Part shown: in pieces, positions 41,106 through 50,346 of the stretch
How positions within the stretch are numbered: position 1 is the stretch's first letter
Layout of the letters: each line of letters starts with the position of its first letter
NCBI RefSeq assembly: GCF_040267705.1
Contig: NZ_CP158374.1
Coordinates: forward strand, 3,472,001 to 3,536,000
Direction of reading: 5' to 3'
Length of the DNA: 64,000 nt
DNA from: Agromyces sp. G08B096
GTDB taxonomy: Bacteria > Actinomycetota > Actinomycetes > Actinomycetales > Microbacteriaceae
Notes under the pieces: model-generated
What the model was told of the DNA's origin: nothing
Database searches by the model: none
What the model saw: the letters and a program-made list of their open reading frames with translations, nothing else
Made by a program: the position numbers and the translations under genes

Positions 41106-43627
41106 CGCGCGACCAGTTCGTTCATCGTGCGGAGCACGCGGGGGTCGGCGAAGGCGCCGGGCTCGATGGCCCTGCGGTGCGTGACGACGAAGGACGCCGT
41201 CTCACCGGGCAGCAGCGTGACCAGTCCGTCCTCGGTGGAGGCGCCGGGGTCGAGCTTGTCGACGAGCAGGGCGAGGTCGCGCACGAGGTTCGCCGCGCGG
41301 ACCCGCACCTCGGTGCCGCCGTCGATCGGCAGGGCGTCGACCGCGAGGCGGGCCGGCTCGAGCATCGAGTCGCGCGGCTCGGCGAAGAACCACAACCCCC
41401 GCTCGGTGCCGGCGTCCGCGCTGAGCAGCTCGGCCGACGCATCCCTCGGCTGCGCGACACCCCCGTCGATCGGCACGGTCGCCGTGCCGTGGGCGGGCAC
41501 GTGGAAGGGCACCGACTGCTCGGCGAGGGTCGCGCCGTCGAAGCCGAGCCGGCGCACGACGAGGTCGCCCGACCACGGGGCATCCGTGTCGTTGCCGAGC
41601 ACGGCCCCGAGGCCGCCATCGCGCGGTTGCACGCTGACGACCCGCGGCGCGAACGCGATGCGGAGGGCGTGCCACAGCGGCTTCAGCCGCTCGTCGCCGT
41701 CGATCGCGGCCCACGAGGTGACCGGCCAGCAGTCGTTCAGCTGCCAGACGACGGCTCCCATCGTGTGCGGCGCCGAGGCTCGGAAGTGCTCGAGCGCGAA
41801 CCGCACGGCGTCGGCCTGGTTGAGCTGCATCGCCCAGTGCCACGTCTCCATGTCGCGGGGCACGCGCAGGTGCGGCACGAGTCCGCCGGTGAGCTTGGCG
41901 TTGCCCTCCATGGCCTTCTGGTGCACGATCATGCCGGGCGACTCGGGGGTCAGCGGGTCGTCGGAGATCGCGCGTGTGAGCGTGGACCAGGCCGGCGGGC
42001 CCTGCCAGCCGAACTCCGCCACGAACCGCGGCCGGTGGTCGCGATACGTGGTCCAGTCGAGCCGGTTCCACTGCTCCCAGAGATGCATCGAGCCGTGCGC
42101 CTCGTCGTTGGGATGCCGCGCCTCGCCGTCGGGCCCAGCCGGGCTGAACGGGCTGCCTGGCGTGTACGGCACCTGCGGCGCGAGCTCGGCGACGAGCGAC
42201 GGGAACAGCTCGTCGTAGTACCAGGCGCCCCACGTCGCGCCGTCGAGCGCAGCCTTCCAGCCCCAGTCCTCGTATCCCCAGAGGTTCTCGTTGTTGCCGT
42301 TCAGGAGCACGAGCGACGGGTGCGAGGCGAGCCGCACGATCTGCTCGCGCGCCTCGGCTTCGATCTCGCTCCGCAGCGGCTCCTCCTCGGGATATGCGGC
42401 GCACGCGAAGAGGAAGTCCTGCCAGGTGAGCAGGCCGAGCTCGTCGCAGAGATCGTAGAAGTCGTCGGACTCGTAGAGGCCGCCGCCCCAGACCCGGATG
42501 AGGTTGAGGTTCGCCGCCACCGCCTGGCGGAGCCGCCGCTCGTATCGGGCCCGGTCGACGCGCACCGGCAGGGCGTCGTCGGGGATCCAGTTCACGCCCT
42601 TCACGAAGATCGGCCGGTCGTTCACGACGAGCGTGAACGGGGTGCCCGCCGCATCGGGCTCGGTATCCCAGCGCACGGTGCGGAAGCCGACGACGCGGTG
42701 CGTCGCGTCGAGCGGGTCGGGCGCGTCGCCGTGGAGCCGGACGTCGACGACGTATCTCGGCTGCTCGCCGTGGCCCACCGGCCACCACCGTTCGACCTTC
42801 GGCAGCGTGAGCGTCACGCGCGCCCGGTCGCCCTCGATCTCGCCCGTCGTCGCGGGCAGCGGGCCGTCACCGAGACCTGGTCCGTTCACCGCGACGCTGA
42901 CGAACGCAGAGATCGCCGTGGCATCCGTCGCCGAGGCATCCGCGTCGCTCGCCCGTTGGATCGTGAGGTCGACCTCGACGGTGCCGCCGTCGCCGTCGGG
43001 CATGGCGACCACGCGCACCTCGGCGAGGCGGGCCACAGACCACGACTCGAGCCGAACCGGCCGCCAGATGCCGCTCGTGTACGTCGCGATGCCCCAGTCC
43101 CAGCCGAAGTTGCACGCCGACTTGCGGATCGCCTCGTACGGCATCGGGTACGGCCGCGGCCGGGCGCCGAGCGCGAGGCTCTGCGCGTTCGCGTACCGCA
43201 CCGGGGAGCGGAACGCGACCTCGAGCGTGTTCTCGCCCTCGACGAGCCCGTCGCGCACGTCGACCCGGTACGAGCGGTGCTGGTTGGCCGACTCGCGCAC
43301 GACGCGCCCGTTCAGCCGGACCGTCGCGACCGTGTCGAGCCCGTCGAAGACGAGGTCGTGTCGCTCGTGGCCGTCGGGCCGCCAGTCGAAGCTCGTCTCG
43401 TACGTCCAGTCCACCTGGCCGATCCAGGCGAGGAGCGCCTCGTGGTCGTCGAGGTACGGGTCGGGAATGAGCCCGGCGGCGAGCAGATCGGTGTGCACGC
43501 AGCCCGGCACCGCGGCGGGCACGAGGGCGTCGGCGATCGGCTCGGGCACGGACCCGGCCGCGGCGCGGAGGCGCCAGCCGTCGTGCAGGTCGCGGCGGAC
43601 GAGGTGCGGCTCGGTGGGGTGGGGCAT
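41102..43627 (-). CDS. Beta-mannosidase, glycoside hydrolase family 2
   Basis: 841 residues, cytoplasmic. N-terminal jelly-roll sugar-binding domain (about 10-180, with SACNFGWDWGIATYTSGIWRPV typical of beta-mannosidases), immunoglobulin-like domain, then the (beta/alpha)8 domain with acid/base Glu in NGNNENLWGYED and nucleophile Glu in FVAEFGWQGPPAW. It removes terminal beta-mannose from manno-oligosaccharides. ATG 43627 is chosen, 2 nt downstream of the permease stop; the frame is open further upstream but runs through the permease gene. Neighbouring GH113, GH36 and importer genes define a galactomannan locus. Confidence 0.94.
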   Translation of the reverse strand: MPHPTEPHLVRRDLHDGWRLRAAAGSVPEPIADALVPAAVPGCVHTDLLAAGLIPDPYLDDHEALLAWIGQVDWTYETSFDWRPDGHERHDLVFDGLDTVATVRLNGRVVRESANQHRSYRVDVRDGLVEGENTLEVAFRSPVRYANAQSLALGARPRPYPMPYEAIRKSACNFGWDWGIATYTSGIWRPVRLESWSVARLAEVRVVAMPDGDGGTVEVDLTIQRASDADASATDATAISAFVSVAVNGPGLGDGPLPATTGEIEGDRARVTLTLPKVERWWPVGHGEQPRYVVDVRLHGDAPDPLDATHRVVGFRTVRWDTEPDAAGTPFTLVVNDRPIFVKGVNWIPDDALPVRVDRARYERRLRQAVAANLNLIRVWGGGLYESDDFYDLCDELGLLTWQDFLFACAAYPEEEPLRSEIEAEAREQIVRLASHPSLVLLNGNNENLWGYEDWGWKAALDGATWGAWYYDELFPSLVAELAPQVPYTPGSPFSPAGPDGEARHPNDEAHGSMHLWEQWNRLDWTTYRDHRPRFVAEFGWQGPPAWSTLTRAISDDPLTPESPGMIVHQKAMEGNAKLTGGLVPHLRVPRDMETWHWAMQLNQADAVRFALEHFRASAPHTMGAVVWQLNDCWPVTSWAAIDGDERLKPLWHALRIAFAPRVVSVQPRDGGLGAVLGNDTDAPWSGDLVVRRLGFDGATLAEQSVPFHVPAHGTATVPIDGGVAQPRDASAELLSADAGTERGLWFFAEPRDSMLEPARLAVDALPIDGGTEVRVRAANLVRDLALLVDKLDPGASTEDGLVTLLPGETASFVVTHRRAIEPGAFADPRVLRTMNELVAR

Positions 43628-43629
43628 GG

Positions 43630-44517
43630 CTACTTGACGGCTCCGGAGGTCAGGCCCTTGTAGATCCAGCGTTGCAGCAGGACGAAGGCGATGATCGTGG
43701 GGATGATGACGAGGATCGTGCCGGCCGCGATGACCTCCCACTGTGCGCCGAACGGTCCCTTGAACCGGAACAGCGACGTCGAGATGAGGCCCTCGGACGG
43801 CAGGTAGAGGAAGGGCAGGTAGAACTCGTTGTACACGGCGATGCCCTTGATGATCACGACGGTCGCGATCGCGGGCTTCAGCAGAGGCAGGATGATCCGC
43901 CAGTAGATCGTCCACCGGTTCGCGCCGTCGATCATCGCCGCCTCGTCGAGCGAGACGGGGATCGCCTGCATGAACTGGATGAACAGGTAGATCGCGATGA
44001 TGTCGGTGCCCATGAAGAGCAGGATGAGCGCGGCCTTCGTGTCGTACAGCCCCAGCCCGTTCACCACCTGGAAGGTCGCGACCTGGCTCGTCACGCTCGG
44101 GATGAGCGTCGCCACGAGGAAGAGCCCGAAGACGAGCTTCTTGCCGCGGAACGCGAACCGGTCGAGCGCGTAGGCGCACATCGTGCCGAGCGCGATGGTG
44201 CCGATGAGCGACACCACGAGCACGACGAGCGTGTTGAGGAAGCCCTCGAGCATCTCGCCGCTCGTGAACGCGGTGACGAAGTTGTCGAGGTTCAGCCAGT
44301 TCGCGGGCGGGTCGAACGGACCCGTCTGGCCGTACTCCTGGCTCGTCTTCAGGCTCGCGATGAGCACGACCGACAGCGGCAGCAGCGTGACGAGCACCGC
44401 GATGACGAGGCTCAGGTACTTCGCCGTCGTGGCGCTGAGCCCTCGCAGACGCGACGCGGTCGACCTGCCGGAGCGGGCGGCCGAGGGCCGGCCCGGGCGC
44501 GTGGTCACGGCGCTCAT
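43630..44517 (-). CDS. Carbohydrate ABC transporter permease (MalG-type), mannan locus
   Basis: 295 residues. A basic cytoplasmic tail of about 30 residues is followed by six membrane helices. The EAA loop reads SLDEAAMIDGANRWTIYWRI, then LPLLKPAIA. The start overlaps the preceding permease stop as ATGA, and the stop is 2 nt before the GH2 start. No ATPase gene accompanies this importer. Confidence 0.94.
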   Translation of the reverse strand: MSAVTTRPGRPSAARSGRSTASRLRGLSATTAKYLSLVIAVLVTLLPLSVVLIASLKTSQEYGQTGPFDPPANWLNLDNFVTAFTSGEMLEGFLNTLVVLVVSLIGTIALGTMCAYALDRFAFRGKKLVFGLFLVATLIPSVTSQVATFQVVNGLGLYDTKAALILLFMGTDIIAIYLFIQFMQAIPVSLDEAAMIDGANRWTIYWRIILPLLKPAIATVVIIKGIAVYNEFYLPFLYLPSEGLISTSLFRFKGPFGAQWEVIAAGTILVIIPTIIAFVLLQRWIYKGLTSGAVK

Positions 44518-45512
44518 GTGAGATCCACCTTCTCGTCGGGGAACACCTTCCGCTGGATCCAGGTAACGATGAGCACGATGACGAGCAGCACGACCGCCAT
44601 CGCCGAGGCGAGGCCGACGTTGCGGAAGTTGAACGCCGTCGAGATCGTCTCGATGACGAACGTGCTCGAGCCGTTCGCCCCGCCGGTCATGATGAACGGG
44701 ATCTCGAAGACGCTCAGGCTCCCCGAGATCGCGAGGATGAACGAGAGGCCGACGACCCGCCGGATGCCGGGTAAGATGATCGCCCAGAACTGCTGCCAGC
44801 GGTTCGCGCCGTCGAGCTCGGCCGCCTCGTAGATCTCGTGCGGGATCGACTGGATCGCGCCGAGGAAGAGCACGAAGTTCAGGCCGGTGTACCGCCACAC
44901 CGAGGTGGCCGCGAGCGACGTGTTCACGATGTCGGGGTCGCCGAGCCAGTGCGGCGGATCGCTCAGGCCGAACCATCCGAGCGCGGTGTCGAGGGTGCCG
45001 CCCGGCTGGAAGAGGTAGAGGAAGACGAAGCCGATCGCGACGCCGTTGATGAGGTACGGGAAGAACAGCACGCCCTTGAAGAAGTTCGCGAATCGGGTGC
45101 TGAAGCTGAGGATCGTCGCGAAGTACAGCGCGAGCGCCATCTGCACGAAGGATGCCGCGAAGTAGTAGAGGCTCACGCCGAAGACGCTGAAGATGCGGGG
45201 GTTCGTGAACACCTCGACGTAGTTGTCGAAGCCGATCACGTTCTTGGTCAGGTCGAGCCCGTCCCAGTCGGTGATGCTGTAGTACAGCAGGTTGGCGGCC
45301 GGCCAGTAGGTGAAGACCAGCAGCAGCCCCACGGCGCCGGCCACGAAGAGCCAGGGCGTGAGCTGCCGCCGGAGTCGTCCGCGCGCCGAGCCGCCGACCG
45401 GCCGGGCGCCGGTCCCGCGGGAGTCCCCGCGGAACCGGCGGCCCGAGCCGGCCGGCACCGTGACGGCGGCGCGCGTGTCCGCCGGGGCGGTGTCGAGTGC
45501 CGTGTCGGTCAT
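44514..45512 (-). CDS. Carbohydrate ABC transporter permease (MalF-type), mannan locus
   Basis: 332 residues. A long cytoplasmic N-terminal tail (about 50 residues, Gly/Arg-rich) precedes six membrane helices; the EAA loop is EIYEAAELDGANRWQQFWAI. It lies 21 nt after the binding-protein gene. Sequence type fits CUT1 oligosaccharide importers (di- to oligosaccharides). Confidence 0.94.
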   Translation of the reverse strand: MTDTALDTAPADTRAAVTVPAGSGRRFRGDSRGTGARPVGGSARGRLRRQLTPWLFVAGAVGLLLVFTYWPAANLLYYSITDWDGLDLTKNVIGFDNYVEVFTNPRIFSVFGVSLYYFAASFVQMALALYFATILSFSTRFANFFKGVLFFPYLINGVAIGFVFLYLFQPGGTLDTALGWFGLSDPPHWLGDPDIVNTSLAATSVWRYTGLNFVLFLGAIQSIPHEIYEAAELDGANRWQQFWAIILPGIRRVVGLSFILAISGSLSVFEIPFIMTGGANGSSTFVIETISTAFNFRNVGLASAMAVVLLVIVLIVTWIQRKVFPDEKVDLT

Positions 45513-45533
45513 CGTGTTCGTCCGCTCCGGGGG

Positions 45534-46847
45534 TCAGCCCGCGAGCTTCCCGACGGAGGCGCCCCAGCGCTCGTTGAGCTCGGCGAAGTAGCTCTCCTTG
45601 TCGCCGTCGGCGGCACCGCGCGCGATGTCGACCATCTTCTGGCGGTACAGCTGGCCCCAGAGGTCGATCTGGGAGTCGTTGGAGACGTCGCTCAGCAGGC
45701 TCTCCTTGCCGGCGGGCGCCGGGTTCACCTCGAACAGCTCGACGCCGTTCTCGGTGAAGCCCGAGAGGTTGTCGGGCAGCGGCTTCTCGGCGACCGTCGA
45801 GATCATGCCCTGCGTCTCGGTGAAGCCCGAGTCCTCGATGAGCCACTGGATCCAGGCCCAGGCGGCGGCCTTGGCCTTGGAGTGCTTGCTGATGCCGAGG
45901 TTGTAGTCGCCGCCGATGAGGGCGTACTGGGTGCCGTCGATGTTCGACGGGAACGCCATGTAGCCGATGTCGTCGGGCGAGGCGCCGTTGTCCTCCGCGG
46001 CGGCCTGCATCTGCGAGATCGCCCACGAGCCGAGCGTCATCGCACCGATCTTGCCGGTGGCGATGTCGACCTTCGACTGCTCCCAGTTCGTGGTCAGCGG
46101 GTCCTCCTCGGTGAGGCCCGCGGCGACCGACTCGTAGAGCAGCGAGTCGATGGCGTAGATGTCGGTGCCCTCGGTCCACGGCGCGGGGTCCTCGGCCATC
46201 TCGATGCCGGCATCCGGGTTGTTGGTGATGGACCCCAGGTTGCTGAAGGACTGCGACAGCGGCCAGCCGTCCTTGTAGTTCGTGTAGAGCGGGATGGCGT
46301 CGGTGTTGTCCTTGACCTTCTGGAGCGCGGCGAGCCACTCCTCCTCGGAGGTGGGCAGCTCGGTGACGCCGGCCTCCTCGAAGACGCGCGTGTTGTACAG
46401 CACGCCCTGGGCGTTGCCGCCGATGGCGAGGCCGTACTGCGTGCCCTCGTAGGTGTGCGTCGTGAGGAACCGGTAGGTGTCCTCGAAGTCCGCGGTCTCG
46501 CCGAGCGGCTCGAGGAACTGCTCGAACTGGCTCGGCTGCATGGTCGGGATGCCGATGACGTCGCCGTAGTTCGTCGAGCTCAGGCGGGTCTTCATCTCGC
46601 CCTCGTAGTCGGTGATGCCCTCGAACGTCACGTTCACGTCGGGGTAGAGCTTCTGGAACTCCTTCGCGTACTCGTCGAACGTGCCGTCCTCGACCAGGTC
46701 GGTGCGCCAGGTGACGACGGTGATGTCGCCCTTCACCTCGCCGTCGATGGTGTTCGAGGCGTCCTCCGCGCCGCCCGCCGAGCACCCGCTGAGCGCGAGG
46801 CCGGCCACGGCGAGGAGCGCGAGTCGCGCCACTGCCTTCGTTGCCAT
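45534..46847 (-). CDS. Extracellular sugar-binding lipoprotein, mannan locus
   Basis: 437 residues. Signal peptide with lipobox LSGC (19-22) anchors the mature protein at Cys22. The mature part is a family-1 solute-binding protein (ITVVTWRTDLVEDGTFDEYAKEF, GLAIGGNAQGVLYNTRVFEEAG). AAGGAG lies 6 nt before ATG. It is the first gene of the importer-GH2-GH113-kinase operon and is controlled by a promoter with a LacI-type operator. By context it likely binds (galacto)manno-oligosaccharides. Confidence 0.93.
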   Translation of the reverse strand: MATKAVARLALLAVAGLALSGCSAGGAEDASNTIDGEVKGDITVVTWRTDLVEDGTFDEYAKEFQKLYPDVNVTFEGITDYEGEMKTRLSSTNYGDVIGIPTMQPSQFEQFLEPLGETADFEDTYRFLTTHTYEGTQYGLAIGGNAQGVLYNTRVFEEAGVTELPTSEEEWLAALQKVKDNTDAIPLYTNYKDGWPLSQSFSNLGSITNNPDAGIEMAEDPAPWTEGTDIYAIDSLLYESVAAGLTEEDPLTTNWEQSKVDIATGKIGAMTLGSWAISQMQAAAEDNGASPDDIGYMAFPSNIDGTQYALIGGDYNLGISKHSKAKAAAWAWIQWLIEDSGFTETQGMISTVAEKPLPDNLSGFTENGVELFEVNPAPAGKESLLSDVSNDSQIDLWGQLYRQKMVDIARGAADGDKESYFAELNERWGASVGKLAG

Positions 46848-46908
46848 GTGTACTCCTTGTCAGGTTCACCCTTGAACGCCGTCCGCTGGGGGCGCGGACC
46901 ACGGGGCC

Positions 46909-46938
46909 AGGCTAGGCAGTGGAGAGCGCTCCCCGCAA
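46909..46938 (-). promoter_or_regulatory. LacI-controlled promoter of the mannan importer operon
   Basis: On the minus strand: TTGCGG (reverse of 46933-46938), 18 bp, TAGCCT (reverse of 46909-46914). The 14-bp near-palindrome GGAGAGCGCTCCCC (46921-46934, one mismatch, centre AGCGCT) fills the spacer, the classic position for steric repression by a LacI-family protein. Confidence 0.66.
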
Positions 46939-47044
46939 TGGTCATGTCAACGCTGTCCTTTTGGAATCGCGCGTTCACGAAAGTCCAGAAAGCTGCTTTT
47001 ACCTGGAATTCTCGCTGCCAGGACAGTGGAATGAATTTCGAAAA

Positions 47045-47095
47045 TGTCTGTCGAATGTCCGACGATAGACAGGCGGATCCCTGCGTTGCTATGCT
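47045..47095 (+). promoter_or_regulatory. lacI promoter with overlapping inverted repeat
   Basis: TAGACA (47066-47071), 18 bp, TATGCT (47090-47095). The inverted repeat TGTCTGTCG (47045-47053) / CGATAGACA (47063-47071) matches in 8 of 9 positions and covers the -35. The repeat differs from the GAGCGCTC type, so a second regulator may act here. Confidence 0.55.
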
Positions 47096-47110
47096 CCCCG
47101 TAGCCCGACG

Positions 47111-48151
47111 ATGGGGAGGACCATGACCGGCCAGCAGCAGCGTGCGACGCTCGACGACGTCGCGCGGCTCGCGGGCGTGAGCTCGAAGACGGTGTCGCGG
47201 GTGTTCACCAACCGCGAGCTCGTCGCCCCCGAGACGGTCGAACGCGTGCTCACGGCAGCCAAGCGCCTTCGGTTCCGCCCGAACACGCTGGCCCGCAGCC
47301 TCCGGCGCGGCGGCGCCACGAACACCATCGGCTTCGTCATGGGCGAGCTCGGCAACCCCTTCTACTACAAGGTCGCCGCGGGCATCGAGCAGGAGCTCGC
47401 CCGCAACGGGTACGCACTGCTCGTGGCGACGACGGACGACACCCCCGACGGCGAGGAGCGCGTCGTCGACGCCCTGCTCGCCCAGCGCATCGGCGCCCTG
47501 CTGCTCATCCCTGTCGGCGACGACCAGTCGTACCTCGAGGGCGAGCGGCACCTCGGCACGCCGGTCATCGCGATCGACCGGCCGGCGCGCAATCTCGTCG
47601 CCGACGCCCTGGTGCTCGAGAACCATCGCGGCGTGTTCGACGCGACGTCGCGCCTCATCGCGCTCGGGCACCGCCGCATCGCCTACGCCTGCAACCCGGC
47701 CGCCGTCTACACGCAGGCCGAGCGGGTGCGCGGATACCGCGACGCCATGGCTGCCGCCGGCATCCACGACACGCACCGCTGGGAACGTCTCGTCGACGAT
47801 CGCACCGTGGCGCCCGACGACCTCGTCGGCGACCTCCTCGACCGCGACGACGCCCCCACCGCGATCATCACGGGCAACAACCGCATGACCGTCGGCGCAC
47901 TCCGCGCCCTGCGGGCGCGCGGGGCCGACGGCCGCGTCGCCCTCATCGGGTTCGACGACTTCGACACCGCGGACGTGCTGGGCGTGAGCGTCATCTCCTA
48001 CGACCCGGTCGCCCTCGGCCGCCAAGCGGCCCGGCTCGCGATCGAGCGCATCGGCGAACCCGCCGGATTCACCAAGCAGATCGAGCTGCCCACCTGGGTG
48101 GTCGAACGCGGCACCGGCGAACGGCCGCCCGCAGAAGGGGTCGGGGCATGA
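47111..48151 (+). CDS. LacI-family transcriptional regulator of the mannan locus
   Basis: 346 residues from ATG 47111, or 342 from ATG 47123 (MTGQQQ...), which has GGGGAGG only 3 nt upstream. The LacI helix-turn-helix and hinge read ATLDDVARLAGVSSKTVSRVFTNRELV...RLRFRPNTLARSLR, and a periplasmic-binding-type effector domain follows. The stop overlaps the GH36 start as ATGA. Divergent from the importer operon, it very likely represses both arms through GAGCGCTC-type sites until an oligosaccharide or galactoside inducer appears. Confidence 0.94.
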   Translation: MGRTMTGQQQRATLDDVARLAGVSSKTVSRVFTNRELVAPETVERVLTAAKRLRFRPNTLARSLRRGGATNTIGFVMGELGNPFYYKVAAGIEQELARNGYALLVATTDDTPDGEERVVDALLAQRIGALLLIPVGDDQSYLEGERHLGTPVIAIDRPARNLVADALVLENHRGVFDATSRLIALGHRRIAYACNPAAVYTQAERVRGYRDAMAAAGIHDTHRWERLVDDRTVAPDDLVGDLLDRDDAPTAIITGNNRMTVGALRALRARGADGRVALIGFDDFDTADVLGVSVISYDPVALGRQAARLAIERIGEPAGFTKQIELPTWVVERGTGERPPAEGVGA

Positions 48152-50283
48152 CCGACGAACTCGTCCACCTGGAGTCCGGCGGGGTCGCGGTGCTCATCGA
48201 CGCGTCGGGCCCCGGCCTGCCGTCGGTGCTGCACTGGGGCGCCGCGCTCGGGAAGCTCGGCGAAGAGGCCGCGGCGGGGCTGCGGGCCGCGGTGAGCCGG
48301 CAGACCGCGCCGCGGACGCTCGACGCCGCGTGGAACCTCTCGCTCTCACCGCTCGAGGGCGACGGCTGGAGCGGGCGGCCTGGGCTGCAGCTGCGCCGCG
48401 ACGGCGTGCTGCTCCGCCCGCGCTGGAAGCTCGGCGAGGTCCGGACGTCGGCGACCGGGTTCGCGTGCACCGCCCGCGACGAGGCATCCGGTCTGGAACT
48501 CGATCTGGTGATCTCGATCGAGGCGGGCGGCGTGGTCGCGGTCGACCACCGGCTGCGGCACGCCGGCGGCGAAGGCCGCCTCCCCGTGGAGGTCGAGTGG
48601 GTGGAGGCGACGCTGCCGGTGCCGAAGAGCACCGACCGGCTGCTCACCTTCGACGGCCGGTGGAGCCGGGAGAAGCGACCGGTGACCACCGCCATGCCGG
48701 CGGGGTCGATCGTGCGCCAGTCGCGCCGTGGCCGCCCGGGCCATGATGCGCCGATGCTGTTCGCCGCGCTCGAGGGCGAGCCGCGCTGGCGGACGGGTCG
48801 CGTGTGGGCGGCGCACGTCGCCTGGTCATCGGATGCCACGTACCGCCTCGACCATGTGACCGACTCGGCCATCCTGGTCGGCGGCGGCGAGGTGCTGCGC
48901 CCCGGCGAGCTGGTGCTCGCGCCCGGGGACGAGTACGCGGCGCCGCGCGTGCTGTTCGCCTACTCCGATGCCGGCCTCGACGGCGTCGCGGCCGCGTTCC
49001 ACGACCTGCTCCGCGCACGACCGGGCCACCCGTCGTCGCCGCGCCCGTTCGTGCTGAACACGTGGGAGGCGGTGTACTTCGACCACGACCCGGCTCGCGT
49101 GCTCGCCCTCGCCGAACGGGCCGCCTCGGTGGGCGTGGAGCGGTTCGTGCTCGACGACGGCTGGTTCCTCGGCCGGCGCGACGACACGACGAGCCTGGGC
49201 GACTGGATCGTCGACCGCAGCGTGTGGCCCGACGGGCTCCGCCCGCTCGCCGACCGGGTCCACGAGCTCGGCATGCAGTTCGGCCTGTGGTTCGAGCCCG
49301 AGATGGTGAGCCTCGACTCCGAGGTCGCGAGGGCGCACCCCGAGTGGCTGCTGCACGACCCGGCGCATCTCCGCCACGACCCGGGCCTCAGCTGGCGCGA
49401 TCAGTACGTTCTCGACCTGGCCGACCCCGGCGCGTACGCGCACGTGCTCGGCCAGATCAGCGGGCTCGTCGACGACCTGGGCATCGATTTCATCAAGTGG
49501 GACCACAACCGCGACCTGGTCGACACGGTGCACGACGGGCGCCCGGGCGTTCACGCGCAGATGATCGCCGTGTACCGGCTCCTCGACGAGCTCCGGGCGC
49601 GGCATCCGCGGCTCGAGATCGAGTCGTGCTCGTCGGGCGGCGCCCGCACCGACCTCGGCATGCTCGCGCACACCGACCGGGTGTGGGCCAGCGACTCCAA
49701 CGACGCGGTCGAGCGTCAGGACATCCAGCGATGGACCGGCCTGCTGCTGCCGCCCGAGCTGGTCGGCGCGCACGTCGGCCCGCCGACGTCGCACAGCTCG
49801 GGCCGCACGCTCGGGCTGACCTACCGCATGGCGACGAGCCTGCTGGGATCGGCGGGGCTGGAGTGGAACATCCTCGACTGCGACGCCGACGAGCTCGAGG
49901 CGATCACACGCTTCACGGCGCTGTACCGAGAACTCCGCCCGGTCACGCACCGCGGCCGCGTCGTGCACCCCGACCTCCGCGATCCGGCCTGGCGGGTCAC
50001 CGGGTTCGTCGCCGATGACGCAGCGGTCTTCGTCGTCGCGACGGTCGCGAGTCTCGAAGACGCGCGAGCCGAGCGGCTCCGGCTGCCCGGTCTCGACCCG
50101 TCCCGTGTCTATCGCGTCCGCGTGCGCCGCGAGCTCGGCCGCGCCGCGCACGGCGGCAACACTCCCGAGTGGTACCGCACGGGCGACCTCGACCTGCCGG
50201 GCGCCGTGCTCACCGAGGTCGGACTCCAGCTGCCGACCCTGTGGCCCGAGCAGGCGTTCGTGCTCCACCTCGAGGGGCGCTAG
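48148..50283 (+). CDS. Alpha-galactosidase, glycoside hydrolase family 36
   Basis: 711 residues, no signal peptide. N-terminal beta-supersandwich (about 1-320), then the catalytic barrel with FVLDDGWF, FGLWFEPEMVSLDSE, nucleophile Asp in DFIKWDHNRD, CSSGGARTDLGMLAHTDRVW and acid/base Asp in ASDSND, and a C-terminal beta domain. It removes alpha-1,6-galactose side chains from imported galactomanno-oligosaccharides or raffinose-type sugars. Translationally coupled to lacI. It converges with the esterase gene; a weak CCGCGG/CCGCGG hairpin lies at 50303-50317. Confidence 0.95.
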   Translation: MTDELVHLESGGVAVLIDASGPGLPSVLHWGAALGKLGEEAAAGLRAAVSRQTAPRTLDAAWNLSLSPLEGDGWSGRPGLQLRRDGVLLRPRWKLGEVRTSATGFACTARDEASGLELDLVISIEAGGVVAVDHRLRHAGGEGRLPVEVEWVEATLPVPKSTDRLLTFDGRWSREKRPVTTAMPAGSIVRQSRRGRPGHDAPMLFAALEGEPRWRTGRVWAAHVAWSSDATYRLDHVTDSAILVGGGEVLRPGELVLAPGDEYAAPRVLFAYSDAGLDGVAAAFHDLLRARPGHPSSPRPFVLNTWEAVYFDHDPARVLALAERAASVGVERFVLDDGWFLGRRDDTTSLGDWIVDRSVWPDGLRPLADRVHELGMQFGLWFEPEMVSLDSEVARAHPEWLLHDPAHLRHDPGLSWRDQYVLDLADPGAYAHVLGQISGLVDDLGIDFIKWDHNRDLVDTVHDGRPGVHAQMIAVYRLLDELRARHPRLEIESCSSGGARTDLGMLAHTDRVWASDSNDAVERQDIQRWTGLLLPPELVGAHVGPPTSHSSGRTLGLTYRMATSLLGSAGLEWNILDCDADELEAITRFTALYRELRPVTHRGRVVHPDLRDPAWRVTGFVADDAAVFVVATVASLEDARAERLRLPGLDPSRVYRVRVRRELGRAAHGGNTPEWYRTGDLDLPGAVLTEVGLQLPTLWPEQAFVLHLEGR

Positions 50284-50346
50284 CGGGGCCCGCGAACCGA
50301 GGCCGCGGCGACCGCGGAGCGCCGGGCGACGACTTGGCGGGGGCGC

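Noticed and set aside
46733..48025. A 430-codon minus-strand frame over the lacI gene and its promoter
   Set aside because: It is a shadow of lacI. It crosses the divergent promoter region and has no recognisable domain.
50303..50317. CCGCGG-CGA-CCGCGG between the convergent GH36 and esterase genes as a terminator
   Set aside because: The stem is only 6 bp and each arm is itself a palindrome common at this GC content. Not strong enough to list.
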